DNA of 64,000 nt from Nesterenkonia sphaerica (GCF_005771565.1 NZ_VAWA01000008.1:1-64000); one strand, 5' to 3'. Shown: positions 44,690 through 54,727, numbered from the stretch's first letter. Notes: generated by a model not told the origin, from the sequence alone. Program-made: numbers and translations.

Positions 44690-44908
44690 CTAGGGCTTCG
44701 GCGGGATGTCCCGCCCCAGCCGACGCTCCTGGGGCACGTCCTGCTGATGACATAGGGCTTCCCAGACTTCCCGGGTGGAGATCCCCGCCCCCAGTGCCTC
44801 GCGTGCGGTGAGCTGGAAGGGCGTGATGACCAGCTGATCAGCCAGCACATGCGCGTAGTGCTTGCCGAACTCCTCCTCCATCAGGGTCCAGAACTTGGAG
44901 TGCCGCAT
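44690..44908 (-). CDS. DUF3046 family protein
   Basis: A 72-aa protein: MRHSKFWTLMEEEFGKHYAHVLADQLVITPFQLTAREALGAGI is the signature of DUF3046, a small actinobacterial family commonly encoded immediately upstream of recA. Role unknown; the position suggests a link to recombination or its regulation. The RecA SOS box lies between its 3' end and recA. Confidence 0.8.
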   Translation of the reverse strand: MRHSKFWTLMEEEFGKHYAHVLADQLVITPFQLTAREALGAGISTREVWEALCHQQDVPQERRLGRDIPPKP

Positions 44909-44914
44909 TGGGGA

Positions 44915-45514
44915 TCAGGCCACTTTGGGCTGGACGGTCGGGCTCTGGGCTGATGGGCTCTGGGCTGATGGGCTCTGTGCGGGCCGGCTCTGCGCGCCCG
45001 GGCTCTGGGCTGACGAGCTGTCAGCAGCGCCTGTGCCAGCGGCAGCGGCACAGAAGCCGGCGTCGTCGTACTCTGCGTAGGTCTGGTTCATCTTGGCCAG
45101 CAGGCCGGAGAGCATCATGATGTCCTCCTCCGACCATGGCTGGAGCATATGCAGATAGCGTTCGGAGCGTTCCTGCTGGGCGGTGTCGAGCCGACAGCGG
45201 CCCTGTTCGGTCAGTGAGATCACCATGGCGCGACCATCGGCCGGATCGGCCTTCTTGGTGATGAAGCCGCGTTCTGCAAGGGTGGTGAGCTGCCTCGACA
45301 GAGTCGGTTTGCCGATCCCCAGGTGTTTGGAGATGTCGGTCATGCGCTGTGCGCCCTCGCGCTGGAGGGTGAAGAGGATGGAGTAGGCGGCCGGTTCGAT
45401 CTCGGGGTCGATGGACTGGGCCAGCTGGATCGCATTGTGCCGCCGGCGCAGAAAGAGCCGGTGGAGCTCCTGCTGCAGTTCCCTGACGTGCACGCGGCGA
45501 TCCTCAGAAACCAT
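44915..45514 (-). CDS. MarR-family regulator with a repeated C-terminal tail
   Basis: About 199 aa from ATG 45514. MarR winged helix: AAYSILFTLQREGAQRMTDISKHLGIGKPTLSRQLTTLAERG and KADPADGRAMVISLTEQG. The C-terminal tail consists of SAQSP-type repeats made by five 15-base units (44940-45014), three of them almost identical; the tail is probably disordered and of variable length. The longer start at 45568 adds 18 residues without family similarity. Target unknown. Confidence 0.75.
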   Translation of the reverse strand: MVSEDRRVHVRELQQELHRLFLRRRHNAIQLAQSIDPEIEPAAYSILFTLQREGAQRMTDISKHLGIGKPTLSRQLTTLAERGFITKKADPADGRAMVISLTEQGRCRLDTAQQERSERYLHMLQPWSEEDIMMLSGLLAKMNQTYAEYDDAGFCAAAAGTGAADSSSAQSPGAQSRPAQSPSAQSPSAQSPTVQPKVA

Positions 45515-45589
45515 GGAGTCCAGTCTAACGGGTGCGGCTGTGGGAACCGGCTGGGTGCCGGCGGGCACAGCCGCGGGTGAGCGTGCGGC

Positions 45590-45991
45590 TCAGTGCAGCA
45601 GCTCCAGCTCTCCGGTGTCGAATTCGCGCTGCAGCTCGGTGGGCACTGTGTCCGGCACCTGGGAGCCTTCAGCGGCGGCGATGCGTTCGGCGACTTGGAA
45701 CAGCATGGCTGCCAGCGGCACATTGAGCGCGGTGCAGATGCTGGCCAGCAGCTCGGAGGAGGCCTCCTTCTGTCCGCGTTCAACTTCAGAGAGGTAGCCC
45801 AGGCTGACCCGGGCGTCATGGGACACATCACGCAACGTGCGGCCCTCGGACTGGCGGATGCTGCGCAGCACGTCACCGATTTCCTGACGCAGGACAACAC
45901 CTTTGGCCTCGCGGGCCGCATCAGATGCGCCCGCGGCGTCGGTGTCCTTCCACCGGGTGACACCGTTGACGGTGACTGGCTGCCTCATCAT
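45590..45991 (-). CDS. clgR: ClgR-like XRE transcriptional regulator
   Basis: A 133-aa protein with an XRE helix-turn-helix ([41 protein letters not shown], about 37-77). Family, size and position next to pncC, pgsA and ftsK match ClgR, which controls Clp protease and envelope-stress genes in actinobacteria and is itself degraded by Clp. ClgR of other species ends in a degradation signal; here the end is ELELLH. Confidence 0.78.
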   Translation of the reverse strand: MMRQPVTVNGVTRWKDTDAAGASDAAREAKGVVLRQEIGDVLRSIRQSEGRTLRDVSHDARVSLGYLSEVERGQKEASSELLASICTALNVPLAAMLFQVAERIAAAEGSQVPDTVPTELQREFDTGELELLH

Positions 45992-46086
45992 GAGAATCTC
46001 CCTCGCGTGTACTTCTCTCGTCTAGATCCAACTCTAATCACCGTAGGTTTGTTCCCCCACCGTAACCCTGGATCCTGAGAGGGAGC

Positions 46087-46698
46087 TTATGCCTCGGGCA
46101 GGCCGGCGGGCTCGGTGTGCAACAGATCATTGACCAGTTGCAGGGCGCCCTCCACGCTGGCCCAGCGGATTGCCTCCCGATCCCCGTCCAGGTCCAGCAG
46201 CCGGTACCCGGCTAGTGCACCCTGCTCGGTCACGGACTCGGCCGCAGAGCTCTGTGCAGGGCAGGACAGGCCCAGACGCTCGACGACGCCGGGGGCCACA
46301 TAGAACCCCAGGTAGACGGTGCCCACGGATTTTCCCTGGTGGGGTTCGGGTCCGGCGACGCCGGTGGTGGAGACCCCGATCTCTGCGGCACAGGCCTGCG
46401 CGCCGCCCCGGGCCATCTGGGCGGCGACCTCGCCGTCGACGGCTCCGTGAGTCTCCAACAGGTCTGCGTCCACGCTCAGGACGTTCTCCTTCACCCCGTT
46501 GGAGTAGGCCACCACTCCCCCGAGCATGGCGACGGAGGCGCCCGGAACGTCAGCGATCCGGGAGGCCAGGGCCCCGGCGGTGAGTGACTCGGCTGTGGCA
46601 ATGGTCAGCCCCCGGTGGCCCAGCCGCTGGACGAGCTCCTCGGGGTCGGTGGAGCGTTCGGCGCTGCGGGCGACCTGCTCGGCGTCTCCTTCCACCAT
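46087..46698 (-). CDS. pncC: CinA C-terminal-type nicotinamide-nucleotide amidase PncC
   Basis: A 203-aa stand-alone CinA C-terminal domain: GLTIATAESLTAGALASRIADVPGAS, GGVVAYSNGVKENVL and ISTTGVAGPEPHQGKSVGTVYLG (catalytic Ser in AESLT). It hydrolyses nicotinamide mononucleotide in NAD recycling. ATG 46698 overlaps the pgsA stop (TGATG); the longer frame runs antisense-like through pgsA and is not real. Confidence 0.86.
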   Translation of the reverse strand: MVEGDAEQVARSAERSTDPEELVQRLGHRGLTIATAESLTAGALASRIADVPGASVAMLGGVVAYSNGVKENVLSVDADLLETHGAVDGEVAAQMARGGAQACAAEIGVSTTGVAGPEPHQGKSVGTVYLGFYVAPGVVERLGLSCPAQSSAAESVTEQGALAGYRLLDLDGDREAIRWASVEGALQLVNDLLHTEPAGLPEA

Positions 46699-47318
46699 CA
46701 GGAGTTGCCTTTCGCGGCACGGCGGATGCGCAGCGCCTGGATGACGTAGTCGATGCCGGTGACCACAGTGACCACCAGCGCGGCCATCATGATCCAGAAG
46801 GAGACCTCGGCCAGCCAGCCGGCGATCACCGCCAGCGGCAGCAGCATCAGCTGCAGGCCGGCAGTCTGCAGCAGGGTCTTCAGCTTCCCGCCGCGGGAGG
46901 CCGGCATCACCTGGGTGCGCAGCATCACCAGCCGCAGCACGGTGATGCCCAGCTCGCGGACCAGGATAAGCACGGTCACCCACCAGGGCAGCTCACCGAG
47001 GAGGGAGAGCATCACCAGGGCGGCGCCGATGAGCAGCTTGTCGGCAATGGGGTCGGCGATCTTGCCGAAGTCGGTGATGAGGTTGCGTTTCCGGGCCAGG
47101 TCGCCGTCCACGGCGTCGGTGGCCATGGCCAGGGCGAACACGCCGGCAGCCATCCAGCGGAAGATCCCCTCGCCGGATTCCAGCGGCTGCAGGGCCCCGG
47201 CGCCCGAAGGCTCGGCGTCGATCACCAGCAGCACGATGAGCACCGGCACCAGCAGGATGCGCACCATCGTGAGCACGTTGGCGATGTTCAGCAGCGGAGC
47301 CGCAGCGTTGGCGTTCAT
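46698..47318 (-). CDS. pgsA: CDP-diacylglycerol-glycerol-3-phosphate 3-phosphatidyltransferase
   Basis: A 206-aa membrane enzyme with the CDP-alcohol phosphatidyltransferase signature DGDLARKRNLITDFGKIADPIADK (shown in two parts: DGDLAR and DFGKIADPIADK), and four to five helices. It makes phosphatidylglycerol phosphate, the route to PG and cardiolipin. Coupled to pncC. Confidence 0.88.
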   Translation of the reverse strand: MNANAAAPLLNIANVLTMVRILLVPVLIVLLVIDAEPSGAGALQPLESGEGIFRWMAAGVFALAMATDAVDGDLARKRNLITDFGKIADPIADKLLIGAALVMLSLLGELPWWVTVLILVRELGITVLRLVMLRTQVMPASRGGKLKTLLQTAGLQLMLLPLAVIAGWLAEVSFWIMMAALVVTVVTGIDYVIQALRIRRAAKGNS

Positions 47319-47400
47319 CCCAGTCAGAGTACTACTGACGGCCGGCTTCTACGACCGGCCCAGCTCAGGTCGCCGGTCAGTGCCACCGATCTTCGTCCGG

Positions 47401-50385
47401 TCACCGTCCGGTCAGCGCCCAGGCGTCCTCGGAGCCGGTGGGCTGGTCGGCGTCGTCGTAGTAGTCCGTCGCCTCGCTGAGATCCCGGGTGCGCTCTGCC
47501 ATGTCCCGGGCGATCAGGTCCGATCCCCAGTCCTCCTCCGCGTTCTCCTCAGCTGCTGGTTCCGGTTCTGGCTGGGGCGTGCGGGCCGGCACGGCTTCGG
47601 TGGCAGTGGTGGTGGGCACCGAGGCTGCCGGTTCCACCTCGGCGGCTCCGTCGAAGGGCTGGGGGGCGTCGTCGTCGGCGGATTCACCGTTGATGGCGGC
47701 CAGGACCTCTCCGAGCTCCTCGGGGGTGACCAGCACATCGCGGGCCTTGGAGCCCTCCGAGGGGCCGACGACGCCGCGGGACTCCATGAGGTCCATGATG
47801 CGGCCCGCCTTGGCGAAGCCCATCTTCAGCTTACGCTGCAACATGGAGGTGGAGCCGAACTGGGTGGTGACCACCAGCTCGGTGGCCGCCAGCAGCAGCT
47901 CGAGGTCCTCGCCGATATCCTCGTCGATCTGGCGCTTCTTCGGCTCCATGGCCTTGACGGCGTCTTCACGGTACTGGGCCTTCAGCTGTGACTTCACATG
48001 CGCCACCACGGCCTCGACCTCGGACTCGTTGACCCAGGCGCCCTGCACACGCATGGGCTTGGACTGGCCCATGGGGAGGAAGAGGGCGTCACCCTGGCCC
48101 AGCAGCTTCTCCGCGCCGACGGAGTCCAGCACCACCCGGGAGTCGGTGGCGGAGCTGGTGGCAAACGCCATCCGGGAGGGCACATTGGCTTTGATCAGGC
48201 CGGTGACCACGTTGACCGAAGGCCGCTGGGTGGCCAGCACCAGGTGAATGCCGGCGGCGCGGGCCAGCTGCGTGATCCGGACGATGGAATCTTCCACGTC
48301 CCGCGGGGCGACCATCATCAGGTCGGCCAGCTCGTCGACGATCACCAGCAGGTAAGGGTAGGGCCGCAGCACCCGCTTGGAGTCCGGCGGCAGCACAATC
48401 TTTCCGGCGCGGACCGCGGCGTTGAACTCGTCGATCTTCTTGTAGCCGAAGTGGGCGAGATCGTCGTAGCGGTTGTCCATCTCCTTGCACACCCACTCCA
48501 GGGCCTCGGCGGCCTTCTTGGGGTCGGTGATGATGGGGGTGACCAGGTGGGGGATGCCCTCGAACGCGGTGAGCTCCACCCGTTTGGGGTCCACCATGAC
48601 CATGCGCACCTCATCCGGGGTGGAGCGCATCAGCACGGAGGTGATCATGGAGTTGATGAAGGCAGACTTACCCGCTCCGGTGGCGCCGGCGACCAGCAGG
48701 TGGGGCATCTTGGCGAGGTTGGCGACCACGAAGCCGCCCTCGACGTCCTTGCCGACACCCATGACCATGGGGTGTTCGAGTTTGCGGGCGGCGTTGGAGC
48801 GCAGCACATCGCCCAGCGCCACGGCCTCTTTGTCCCGGTTGGGGATCTCGATGCCGATGGCCGACTTGCCCGGGATGGGTGAGAGGATGCGCACCTCGTT
48901 GGAGGCCACCGCGTAGGCGATGTTCTTCTCCAGGGTGGTGACCTTCTCCACCTTGGTGCCCGGGGAGAGCTCAATCTCGTAGCGGGTGACGGTGGGGCCG
49001 CGGGAGAAGCCGGTGACCTCGGCGTCGACCTTGAACTGCTGGAAGGTGGCGTCCAGGGCGGCGACGATCTCCGCGTTGGCGTCCGTATTGTGCTTCGGCG
49101 GCGGCCCGGCCGGCAGCAGCGACTGCTCCGGGAGGGTGTAGGTGACGTCCCCGGAGAGCTCCAGCTGTTCGCTGCGCACCGGCAGGTCAGTGGCCGGCGC
49201 CGGCGCCTCCGGCACAGAGGTGGCCTTGGGGGTCGACGCCGTGGGCTTGGCAGGGGCCTCGGAGCCGGGGAAACCGGCGGCGCGTTTTGTCGCTTCGATC
49301 TGCTGCTGCTGTTTGGTGGGACGCTTCTGCCCGGGTTTGAGCTGGGCTGCCTCATCGGTGGGCTCCACGTGGACCGAGGAGTCGTAGGCGCCGTGGGCGG
49401 CGTCGACCGCCTCGGTGGCTGCGGTGTCTGCCGGGTCGGCGGCGTCGTCGTCCGCGGAGGCGGCATCCTGACCGGTGAGCTTGGCGAAGAAGCCGGGCCG
49501 TCCTGAGGTCTTGCTGTTCTTCTTGCCGCGGCCGGGCTTTGCGCTCTTCGGGCGGGGAGGCTTGGCCTCAGACTCGTGGAAGTACTCGGCGTGCTGCTGC
49601 TGGGCGGCTCCGCCGGACGGAGCTTCCGGACCTGCGGCCCGGGGTGCGGGCTCGCCGATGATGTAGTCGCGGGCGACGGCGATCCGGGCCGGGATCCGCC
49701 GGACCGGGGTGTCGGTGAGCACCAGCAGGCCGACCACCAGCAGTACGGAGAGCAGCGCCCAGACCGGGTACTGGGTGACCAGGGAGGCCATGGGCACGAC
49801 CACGAGGTAGCCCAGGACCCCGCCGGAGTCGATCATCTGCTCGAACCCGCCGTCCGGAGACTGGGAGAAGATCTGGTTGATGGTGGGGATGCCGGCGGTG
49901 AGGTGGGCCAGTCCGGAGGAGGCGGCCAGGATGATGGCCAGTCCGATGGCGACGCGTCCGTTGGCCTCGTGCTGCTGGGGTGAGCGGAAGTAGCGGATGG
50001 CGGTGATGAACAGCGCCAGCGGCAGGATCACCGAGGCCCAGCCGAAAGTTCCGGCGGTGACCCGGTGGACCACATCGGACAGCCAGTGGTCCCAGTTGTG
50101 CGCACCCCACCAGTCCACCACTGCGGTCAGCGCGGCCAGCAGGAAGAACACCATGCCGGCGCCGTCGCGGCGGTCGTCGGGGTGGACCTTCACCTGGGTG
50201 CCGATGCTGCGCGTTGCGGCGCCGACCGGGGTGGCCAGGGCCATCCACAGGCCGCGGGCCGCGATCGCCAGCAGACTGCCGCGCTCCTGCTGGGGAGGGG
50301 TTTGCTTCGACGTCTGCGCGCGAGATCCGGAGGAAGCGGGTTTCTTCTTGCCGGACGACCGCGAGGGGGAAGTACGTGTCGCCAT
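47401..50385 (-). CDS. ftsK: DNA translocase FtsK
   Basis: A 994-aa translocase. Four to five N-terminal membrane helices (about 75-250), a long Ala/Pro/Lys-rich linker, then the motor: Walker [15 protein letters not shown], Walker [27 protein letters not shown], and the C-terminal gamma winged helix ([33 protein letters not shown]) that reads KOPS sequences. It moves chromosome ends at division. The C-terminal extension past gamma, about 90 aa and acidic, is an actinobacterial feature. ATG 50385 chosen by homology. Confidence 0.93.
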   Translation of the reverse strand: MATRTSPSRSSGKKKPASSGSRAQTSKQTPPQQERGSLLAIAARGLWMALATPVGAATRSIGTQVKVHPDDRRDGAGMVFFLLAALTAVVDWWGAHNWDHWLSDVVHRVTAGTFGWASVILPLALFITAIRYFRSPQQHEANGRVAIGLAIILAASSGLAHLTAGIPTINQIFSQSPDGGFEQMIDSGGVLGYLVVVPMASLVTQYPVWALLSVLLVVGLLVLTDTPVRRIPARIAVARDYIIGEPAPRAAGPEAPSGGAAQQQHAEYFHESEAKPPRPKSAKPGRGKKNSKTSGRPGFFAKLTGQDAASADDDAADPADTAATEAVDAAHGAYDSSVHVEPTDEAAQLKPGQKRPTKQQQQIEATKRAAGFPGSEAPAKPTASTPKATSVPEAPAPATDLPVRSEQLELSGDVTYTLPEQSLLPAGPPPKHNTDANAEIVAALDATFQQFKVDAEVTGFSRGPTVTRYEIELSPGTKVEKVTTLEKNIAYAVASNEVRILSPIPGKSAIGIEIPNRDKEAVALGDVLRSNAARKLEHPMVMGVGKDVEGGFVVANLAKMPHLLVAGATGAGKSAFINSMITSVLMRSTPDEVRMVMVDPKRVELTAFEGIPHLVTPIITDPKKAAEALEWVCKEMDNRYDDLAHFGYKKIDEFNAAVRAGKIVLPPDSKRVLRPYPYLLVIVDELADLMMVAPRDVEDSIVRITQLARAAGIHLVLATQRPSVNVVTGLIKANVPSRMAFATSSATDSRVVLDSVGAEKLLGQGDALFLPMGQSKPMRVQGAWVNESEVEAVVAHVKSQLKAQYREDAVKAMEPKKRQIDEDIGEDLELLLAATELVVTTQFGSTSMLQRKLKMGFAKAGRIMDLMESRGVVGPSEGSKARDVLVTPEELGEVLAAINGESADDDAPQPFDGAAEVEPAASVPTTTATEAVPARTPQPEPEPAAEENAEEDWGSDLIARDMAERTRDLSEATDYYDDADQPTGSEDAWALTGR

Positions 50386-50460
50386 TGGTCCAACATAGCC
50401 CGCGGCGCGGCGGAAGGGCCGCATTTACGCGCGGCTGAACGGGTAACGGGCCATTGTGGG

Positions 50461-50529
50461 CCAACGCCGCGCGATTTCGCGTTCACCGCGGAATACGCCA
50501 CGCGCTAGCGCCCAAACGCCGCGGCGTTT
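50461..50529. repeat. AACGCCGC repeat cluster 3' of the AbiEi-like gene
   Basis: CCAACGCCGC begins a 28-base stretch (50461-50488) matched at about 24 of 28 positions by 51806-51833 on the other side of the gene. A 16-base perfect palindrome AAACGCCGCGGCGTTT (50514-50529) carries the same AACGCCGC word and may serve as terminator. Confidence 0.5.
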
Positions 50530-50618
50530 CCCTGCAAAGGACAGACGAGGACGGGCAGGACAGGGCGGGTGGTCAGTGATGGGCGGTCAGCTGCGGTATC
50601 GCAAGCAGCGGGTGGGCG

Positions 50619-51719
50619 TCACCGCCGGCGGCTCACTCCGGCATTGGCGAGGAAGCGGCCGAGCCGCTCGGGTTGTTTGAAGTCCTCCCAGGTCCACCGC
50701 ACTACCGTCCAGCTCGCACGCCGCAGCGCATCTTCGCGCTGTTTTTCCTCGAAGACCACCTCCGCGGGGTCCTTTCCATTGCGGAACTCCCTGGACATGT
50801 ACTTGGTCCTGCCATCGAACTCGCCGATCACCCGCTCCTCCTCCCAGCAGAAGTCCACTCGGTACACTCCGCGGTCGGTGGAGACCCGCATTTGCAGGGA
50901 CGGCGCACCGAATCCCAGCTGGTGGATGAGGACGCGCGAATACGATTCGCCGGGTGATTCGCTGGCCGGATCCGCAAAGGCCCAGGCCTGTTGCCACCGG
51001 GTGCGCATCCTGACCGTGCTCAGATAGTGCAGCCATGGCTGGAGATCGAGATGCGGCTGTGCCTGCGCCCAGTCGAGGGCCACGACCGCCTCATCGAACG
51101 GCATTCGGCTGGCGGTGTCTATCAGGGCGAGCTCCAGCGGCTCGACTCGGTAGTGGCGTGGCCCCCGAATACCAGCATGGGGCCGCAGCGTCGTCGTCTC
51201 ATGTAGCGGGGAGGAACCGCTGCGCAGACTCTCCAATAGTGCCCCCCGACGCATCCCCGTGGGCAGCGGCGGGTACACCAGGCGTGTCGGGATATTGCGC
51301 AGCAGGGTCGCCGGTATGTCCGTCCGACCTGGATGACGCTGGCGGTACGCCCTCCGGAACCCCTCAGTGCTGAGCGGGCCGGACAGTGCCGGCGCAGCGA
51401 CCCGGCCGGTGCCGCCCTGCCTGATGGTGCGGGCCCAGACGGACTCCGGAGTGCGCAGCAGGGGAACGCCGTGCAGCAGCAAGGCAGTCTCCCTGCAGAA
51501 GACCGGGTCCCGGGACATGGCTGTGGCAGCCACCGCAGCCTCGTACCGCCGCCAGGGCGGGGAGTCCATCCAATCCGCGGCTGCGACATAGACGCCGCTG
51601 CGTACTCTGAACAGACGCCCGGCTCTGACTCCGCGAGCCAGGAGCGTACTGGTGTGCTCTCCGTCCCGGTAGGCGCCGGCGACGAGTTCAATCGGGGTCC
51701 TGCCTGCACTGCTGGCCAT
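50619..51719 (-). CDS. AbiEi-like/DUF559-like protein (winged helix plus nuclease fold)
   Basis: About 366 aa from ATG 51719. The N-terminal part (THSTLLARGVRAGRLFRVRSGVYV-like, here TSTLLARGVRAGRLFRVRSGVY) is the AbiEi-type antitoxin winged helix. The C-terminal part has SESPGESYSRVLIHQLGF, YRVDFCWEEERVIGEFDGRTKY: an E...D...ExD arrangement of PD-(D/E)XK nucleases as in DUF559/Vsr-like proteins. No AbiEii toxin gene is adjacent. Such fusions are common and multi-copy in Micrococcaceae; their role is unclear. Flanked by similar repeat sequences. Confidence 0.72.
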   Translation of the reverse strand: MASSAGRTPIELVAGAYRDGEHTSTLLARGVRAGRLFRVRSGVYVAAADWMDSPPWRRYEAAVAATAMSRDPVFCRETALLLHGVPLLRTPESVWARTIRQGGTGRVAAPALSGPLSTEGFRRAYRQRHPGRTDIPATLLRNIPTRLVYPPLPTGMRRGALLESLRSGSSPLHETTTLRPHAGIRGPRHYRVEPLELALIDTASRMPFDEAVVALDWAQAQPHLDLQPWLHYLSTVRMRTRWQQAWAFADPASESPGESYSRVLIHQLGFGAPSLQMRVSTDRGVYRVDFCWEEERVIGEFDGRTKYMSREFRNGKDPAEVVFEEKQREDALRRASWTVVRWTWEDFKQPERLGRFLANAGVSRRR

Positions 51720-51805
51720 GACTCCAGTCTTGCGGGTGGGCCCCGGCCCCGGTACCGGGGACTGCGAATCTGTGGAAAACGCCGGCCGGCCGGCTCGCCC
51801 TGCCC

Positions 51806-51834
51806 CCAACGCCGCAGAATTTCGCCTTCGCCGC
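51806..51834. repeat. AACGCCGC repeat 5' of the AbiEi-like gene
   Basis: Matches 50461-50488 at about 24 of 28 positions, same strand. The rest of the 290-base gap (51720-52009) is G+C-rich and holds no gene that I can support. Confidence 0.45.
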
Positions 51835-52009
51835 ATCAAATGTGCCGCGGTATCAGCGAATTCGCGCGGTGTGCAGCCCGAACACGCCAGAACCAGCGGC
51901 GCGGAGGCCGGCCTGCGGGGCGCGTGAGGGCTACGGTGCGGTGGGGGCGGCCAGGCGGATAGAGCCGGCGGAGCGGCAGGAGCCGGAGGCAGTGCCGCCG
52001 CGCCAGCTG

Positions 52010-53692
52010 CTAGGTCTCGACCACCACGGGGACGATCATCGGCTTCCGGCGCAGCTTCCGGTTCACCCAGGAGCCGATGGTGCGCCGGACAATCTGCTGC
52101 AGCTGATGGGTGGTGTGCTCCTTGTTGCCCTCGATCGCCTCGGTGAGCGCTTCGGCGATCTTCGGCTTGATCTTCTTGAACACATCATCCTCTTCGGCCA
52201 CCCCGCGGGCGTGGATGTCCGGCCCGGAGATGATCTTGCCGGTCTGCCGGTTCACCACCGTGATCACGGAGATGAAGCCCTCCTCCCCCAGGGTTCGGCG
52301 GTCTTTGAGCTCGGAGTCAGTGATCTCCCCCACGCTGGAGCCGTCCACGTAGACGTACCCGGCCTCAATCTGGCCCACGGTGCGGGCGGTGCCCCCGCGC
52401 AGGTCCACCACGGAGCCGTCCTCGCACAGCAGCACGTTCTCCTTGGGCACCCCGGAGAGTTCGGCGAGCTTGCCGTTGGCGATCAGGTGCCGGTGCTCGC
52501 CGTGGACGGGCATGGCGTTGCCGGGCTTGAGGATGTTGTAGGTGTAGAGCAGCTCACCGGCGCTGGCGTGGCCGGAGACGTGGACCTTGGCATTGTCCTT
52601 GTGCACCACATCTGCACCCAGGCTCATCAGTCCGTTGATCACGCGGTAGACCCCGGTTTCGTTGCCGGGAATCAACGACGACGCCAGGATCACCGTGTCG
52701 CCCTCGCCCACCTGGACTTGGTGGTCGCCGTTGGCCATGCGGGAGAGTGCGGCCATCGGCTCGCCCTGCGACCCGGTGGACATCAGCACCACCTTGTGGT
52801 CCGGGTACTGGTCGACCTTCTTCAGGTCGATCAGGATGTTCTCCGGGATCTCCAGGTAGCCCAGCTGCTTGGCGATGGACATATTGCGCACCATGGACCG
52901 GCCCACGAATGCGACCTTCCGGTCATGGGCGGCGGCGGCGTCGAGCACCTGCTGCACCCGGTGGATGTGGCTGGAGAAGCTGGCCACGATCACTCGGCGC
53001 TGAGCCTGGGAGATGACCTGGTCGATCACCGGCCCGATCTCCTTCTCCGGGGTGGTGAACCCGGGGATGTGGGCGTTGGTGGAGTCGGCCAGGTAGAGGT
53101 CCACCCCTTCCTCGCCGACCCGGGCGAAGTGCCGGAGGTCGGTGATGCGCCCATCCAGCGGCAGCTGGTCCATCTTGAAGTCGCCGGTGTGCAGGACCGT
53201 CCCAGCCTCGGAGCGGATGAAGACTGCCAGGGCGTCCGGAATGGAGTGGTTCACGGCGATGAACTCGCATTCGAATGGGCCGAGCCGCTCCACCCCACCT
53301 TCCCGCACAGTGAGCGTGTACGGGGTGATCCGGTGTTCCTGCAGCTTGGCCTCAATCAGCGCCAGGGTCAGTTTGGACCCGATCAGCGGGATGTCGGCCT
53401 TGCGCCGCAGCAGGTACGGCACTGCGCCGATGTGGTCTTCGTGGCCGTGGGTGAGCACCAGCCCCACCACGTCGTCGAGCCGGTCCTCGATATAGCTGAA
53501 GTCCGGCAGGATCAGGTCCACCCCGGGCTGCTCCTCCTCGGGGAAGAGCACGCCGCAGTCGACGATCAGCAGTTTGCCGTTGAGCTCGAACACGGTCATG
53601 TTCCGCCCGATTTCGCCGAGCCCGCCCAGCGGGACAATCCGCATGGTGCCTGGCTTGAGCTTCGGGGGGATGCGGATTTTTTCAGGTGTCAC
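52010..53692 (-). CDS. rnj: Ribonuclease J
   Basis: A 560-aa metallo-beta-lactamase/beta-CASP RNase. GGLGEIGRNMTVFELNGKLLIVD at the N-terminus, zinc motif THGHEDHIGAVPYL (HxHxDH), GSSFSSHIHRVQ-type beta-CASP motif (ASFSSHIHRVQQV) and HVSGHASAGEL (motif C). It has both 5' exo- and endonuclease activity on mRNA. The start is 21 bases after dapA, with AAAGGAGCC as ribosome site. Confidence 0.93.
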   Translation of the reverse strand: MTPEKIRIPPKLKPGTMRIVPLGGLGEIGRNMTVFELNGKLLIVDCGVLFPEEEQPGVDLILPDFSYIEDRLDDVVGLVLTHGHEDHIGAVPYLLRRKADIPLIGSKLTLALIEAKLQEHRITPYTLTVREGGVERLGPFECEFIAVNHSIPDALAVFIRSEAGTVLHTGDFKMDQLPLDGRITDLRHFARVGEEGVDLYLADSTNAHIPGFTTPEKEIGPVIDQVISQAQRRVIVASFSSHIHRVQQVLDAAAAHDRKVAFVGRSMVRNMSIAKQLGYLEIPENILIDLKKVDQYPDHKVVLMSTGSQGEPMAALSRMANGDHQVQVGEGDTVILASSLIPGNETGVYRVINGLMSLGADVVHKDNAKVHVSGHASAGELLYTYNILKPGNAMPVHGEHRHLIANGKLAELSGVPKENVLLCEDGSVVDLRGGTARTVGQIEAGYVYVDGSSVGEITDSELKDRRTLGEEGFISVITVVNRQTGKIISGPDIHARGVAEEDDVFKKIKPKIAEALTEAIEGNKEHTTHQLQQIVRRTIGSWVNRKLRRKPMIVPVVVET

Positions 53693-53713
53693 AGTGGAGT
53701 GGGGCTCCTTTTC

Positions 53714-54709
53714 TCAGAGGGTCCAACCAGCTTCTCGCAGGTCGGCAAGGACGAGCTCCTGCTCGACCTTATTAGCCTGCACCAGGGGCAGGCGAACGTC
53801 TGTGTTGATGGGGAAGCCCAGCCAGTTCAGCACCAGCTTGGAGGACACTGCGCCCTGCACACGGGTCATCAGGGCGCGGATCACCGGGCCCAGCTCCGAG
53901 TGGGCGATGCGGGCTTCCTTCAGGTCATAGTTCAGCACCGCGTCCACCATCCGGCGGAAGCTGGGCGCTGCCACATGGGAGGTCACCGATACGACGCCGG
54001 CAGCACCCATCGCCATCCAGGCCAGCACGTTCTGGTCATCGCCGGAATACACCTCAAGGCCGGTCTTGGTGAGCACCTCTGTGGTGGCGGTGATGTCATT
54101 CTTGGCGTCTTTGAGGCTCATGATCCGCGGGTGCTCGGCCAAGCGGAGGAGCGTTTCGGTGGCGATCGGGATGCCGGTGCGCCCGGGGATGTCATAGATC
54201 ATCAGCGGCAGGTCGGCAGCATCGGCAACGGCGCGGTAGTGCGCCAGCACGCCGTCCTGGGAGGGCTTGTTGTAGTACGGGGTGACCACCAGCTGGCCGT
54301 CAGCACCGGCTCGTTCGGCCTTGGCCGCCATCTCCAGGTCGTGCGAGGTGTGGTTGGTGGAGGTCCCGGCGATGATCTTGGCGCGGTCCCCCACTGCGGA
54401 CTTCGCCGCGCGCACAAGATCAGCCTTCTCATAATCCTCCAGGGTGGAGGTCTCCCCTGTGGTCCCGGAGACGACGAGGGAGTCGTTGCCCTCGTCGACC
54501 AGCTTGACCGCGAGCGCCTCGAAGGCCTTGAAGTCCACCCGGTCATCTTTGGTGAACGGGGTGACCATGGCGGTGATGAGGTGGCCGAAGTGCGGATCGG
54601 TCTGGTCGGGGTGCTGGACCTCACCCTTGGCCAGATAGGGATCGAACTCGTGACCGGTCGCGGTGGTGGGCTCCTGCGGCCCTCGCTCAGCGGGGAACTC
54701 GGAAGTCAT
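53714..54709 (-). CDS. dapA: 4-hydroxy-tetrahydrodipicolinate synthase
   Basis: About 331 aa. TAMVTPFTKDDRVD, SGTTGETSTL (substrate Thr pair), VVTPYYNKPSQ (Tyr) and the Schiff-base Lys in IMSLKDAKND. It condenses pyruvate and aspartate semialdehyde, first step of lysine and diaminopimelate synthesis; dapB and dapF are also here. Two ATGs are possible: 54715 and 54709. A -10-like TAGGCT on this strand ends 7 bases before 54709, favouring a leaderless start there. Confidence 0.9.
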   Translation of the reverse strand: MTSEFPAERGPQEPTTATGHEFDPYLAKGEVQHPDQTDPHFGHLITAMVTPFTKDDRVDFKAFEALAVKLVDEGNDSLVVSGTTGETSTLEDYEKADLVRAAKSAVGDRAKIIAGTSTNHTSHDLEMAAKAERAGADGQLVVTPYYNKPSQDGVLAHYRAVADAADLPLMIYDIPGRTGIPIATETLLRLAEHPRIMSLKDAKNDITATTEVLTKTGLEVYSGDDQNVLAWMAMGAAGVVSVTSHVAAPSFRRMVDAVLNYDLKEARIAHSELGPVIRALMTRVQGAVSSKLVLNWLGFPINTDVRLPLVQANKVEQELVLADLREAGWTL

Positions 54710-54722
54710 AGGCATTAGCCTA
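54709..54722. promoter_or_regulatory. Palindrome with two overlapping divergent leaderless promoters
   Basis: TAGGCATTAGCCTA is a perfect inverted repeat (TAGGC/GCCTA around ATTA). On the plus strand TAGCCT (54716-54721) ends 6 bases before GTG 54728; on the minus strand TAGGCT (54722-54717) ends 7 bases before dapA ATG 54709. The two genes can hardly be started at once from this site. Confidence 0.5.
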
Positions 54723-54727
54723 CCTGT

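Noticed and set aside
46698-46983. Longer N-terminus for PncC (CinA-like)
   Set aside because: The extension reads through pgsA in another frame and is Arg/Ala/His-rich without family similarity; ATG 46698 in a TGATG overlap is better.
51842-54718. Very long plus-strand open frame (958 aa) opposite rnj and dapA
   Set aside because: It is a mirror frame of two clear genes in GC-rich DNA, rich in His, Gly and Val with no domain.
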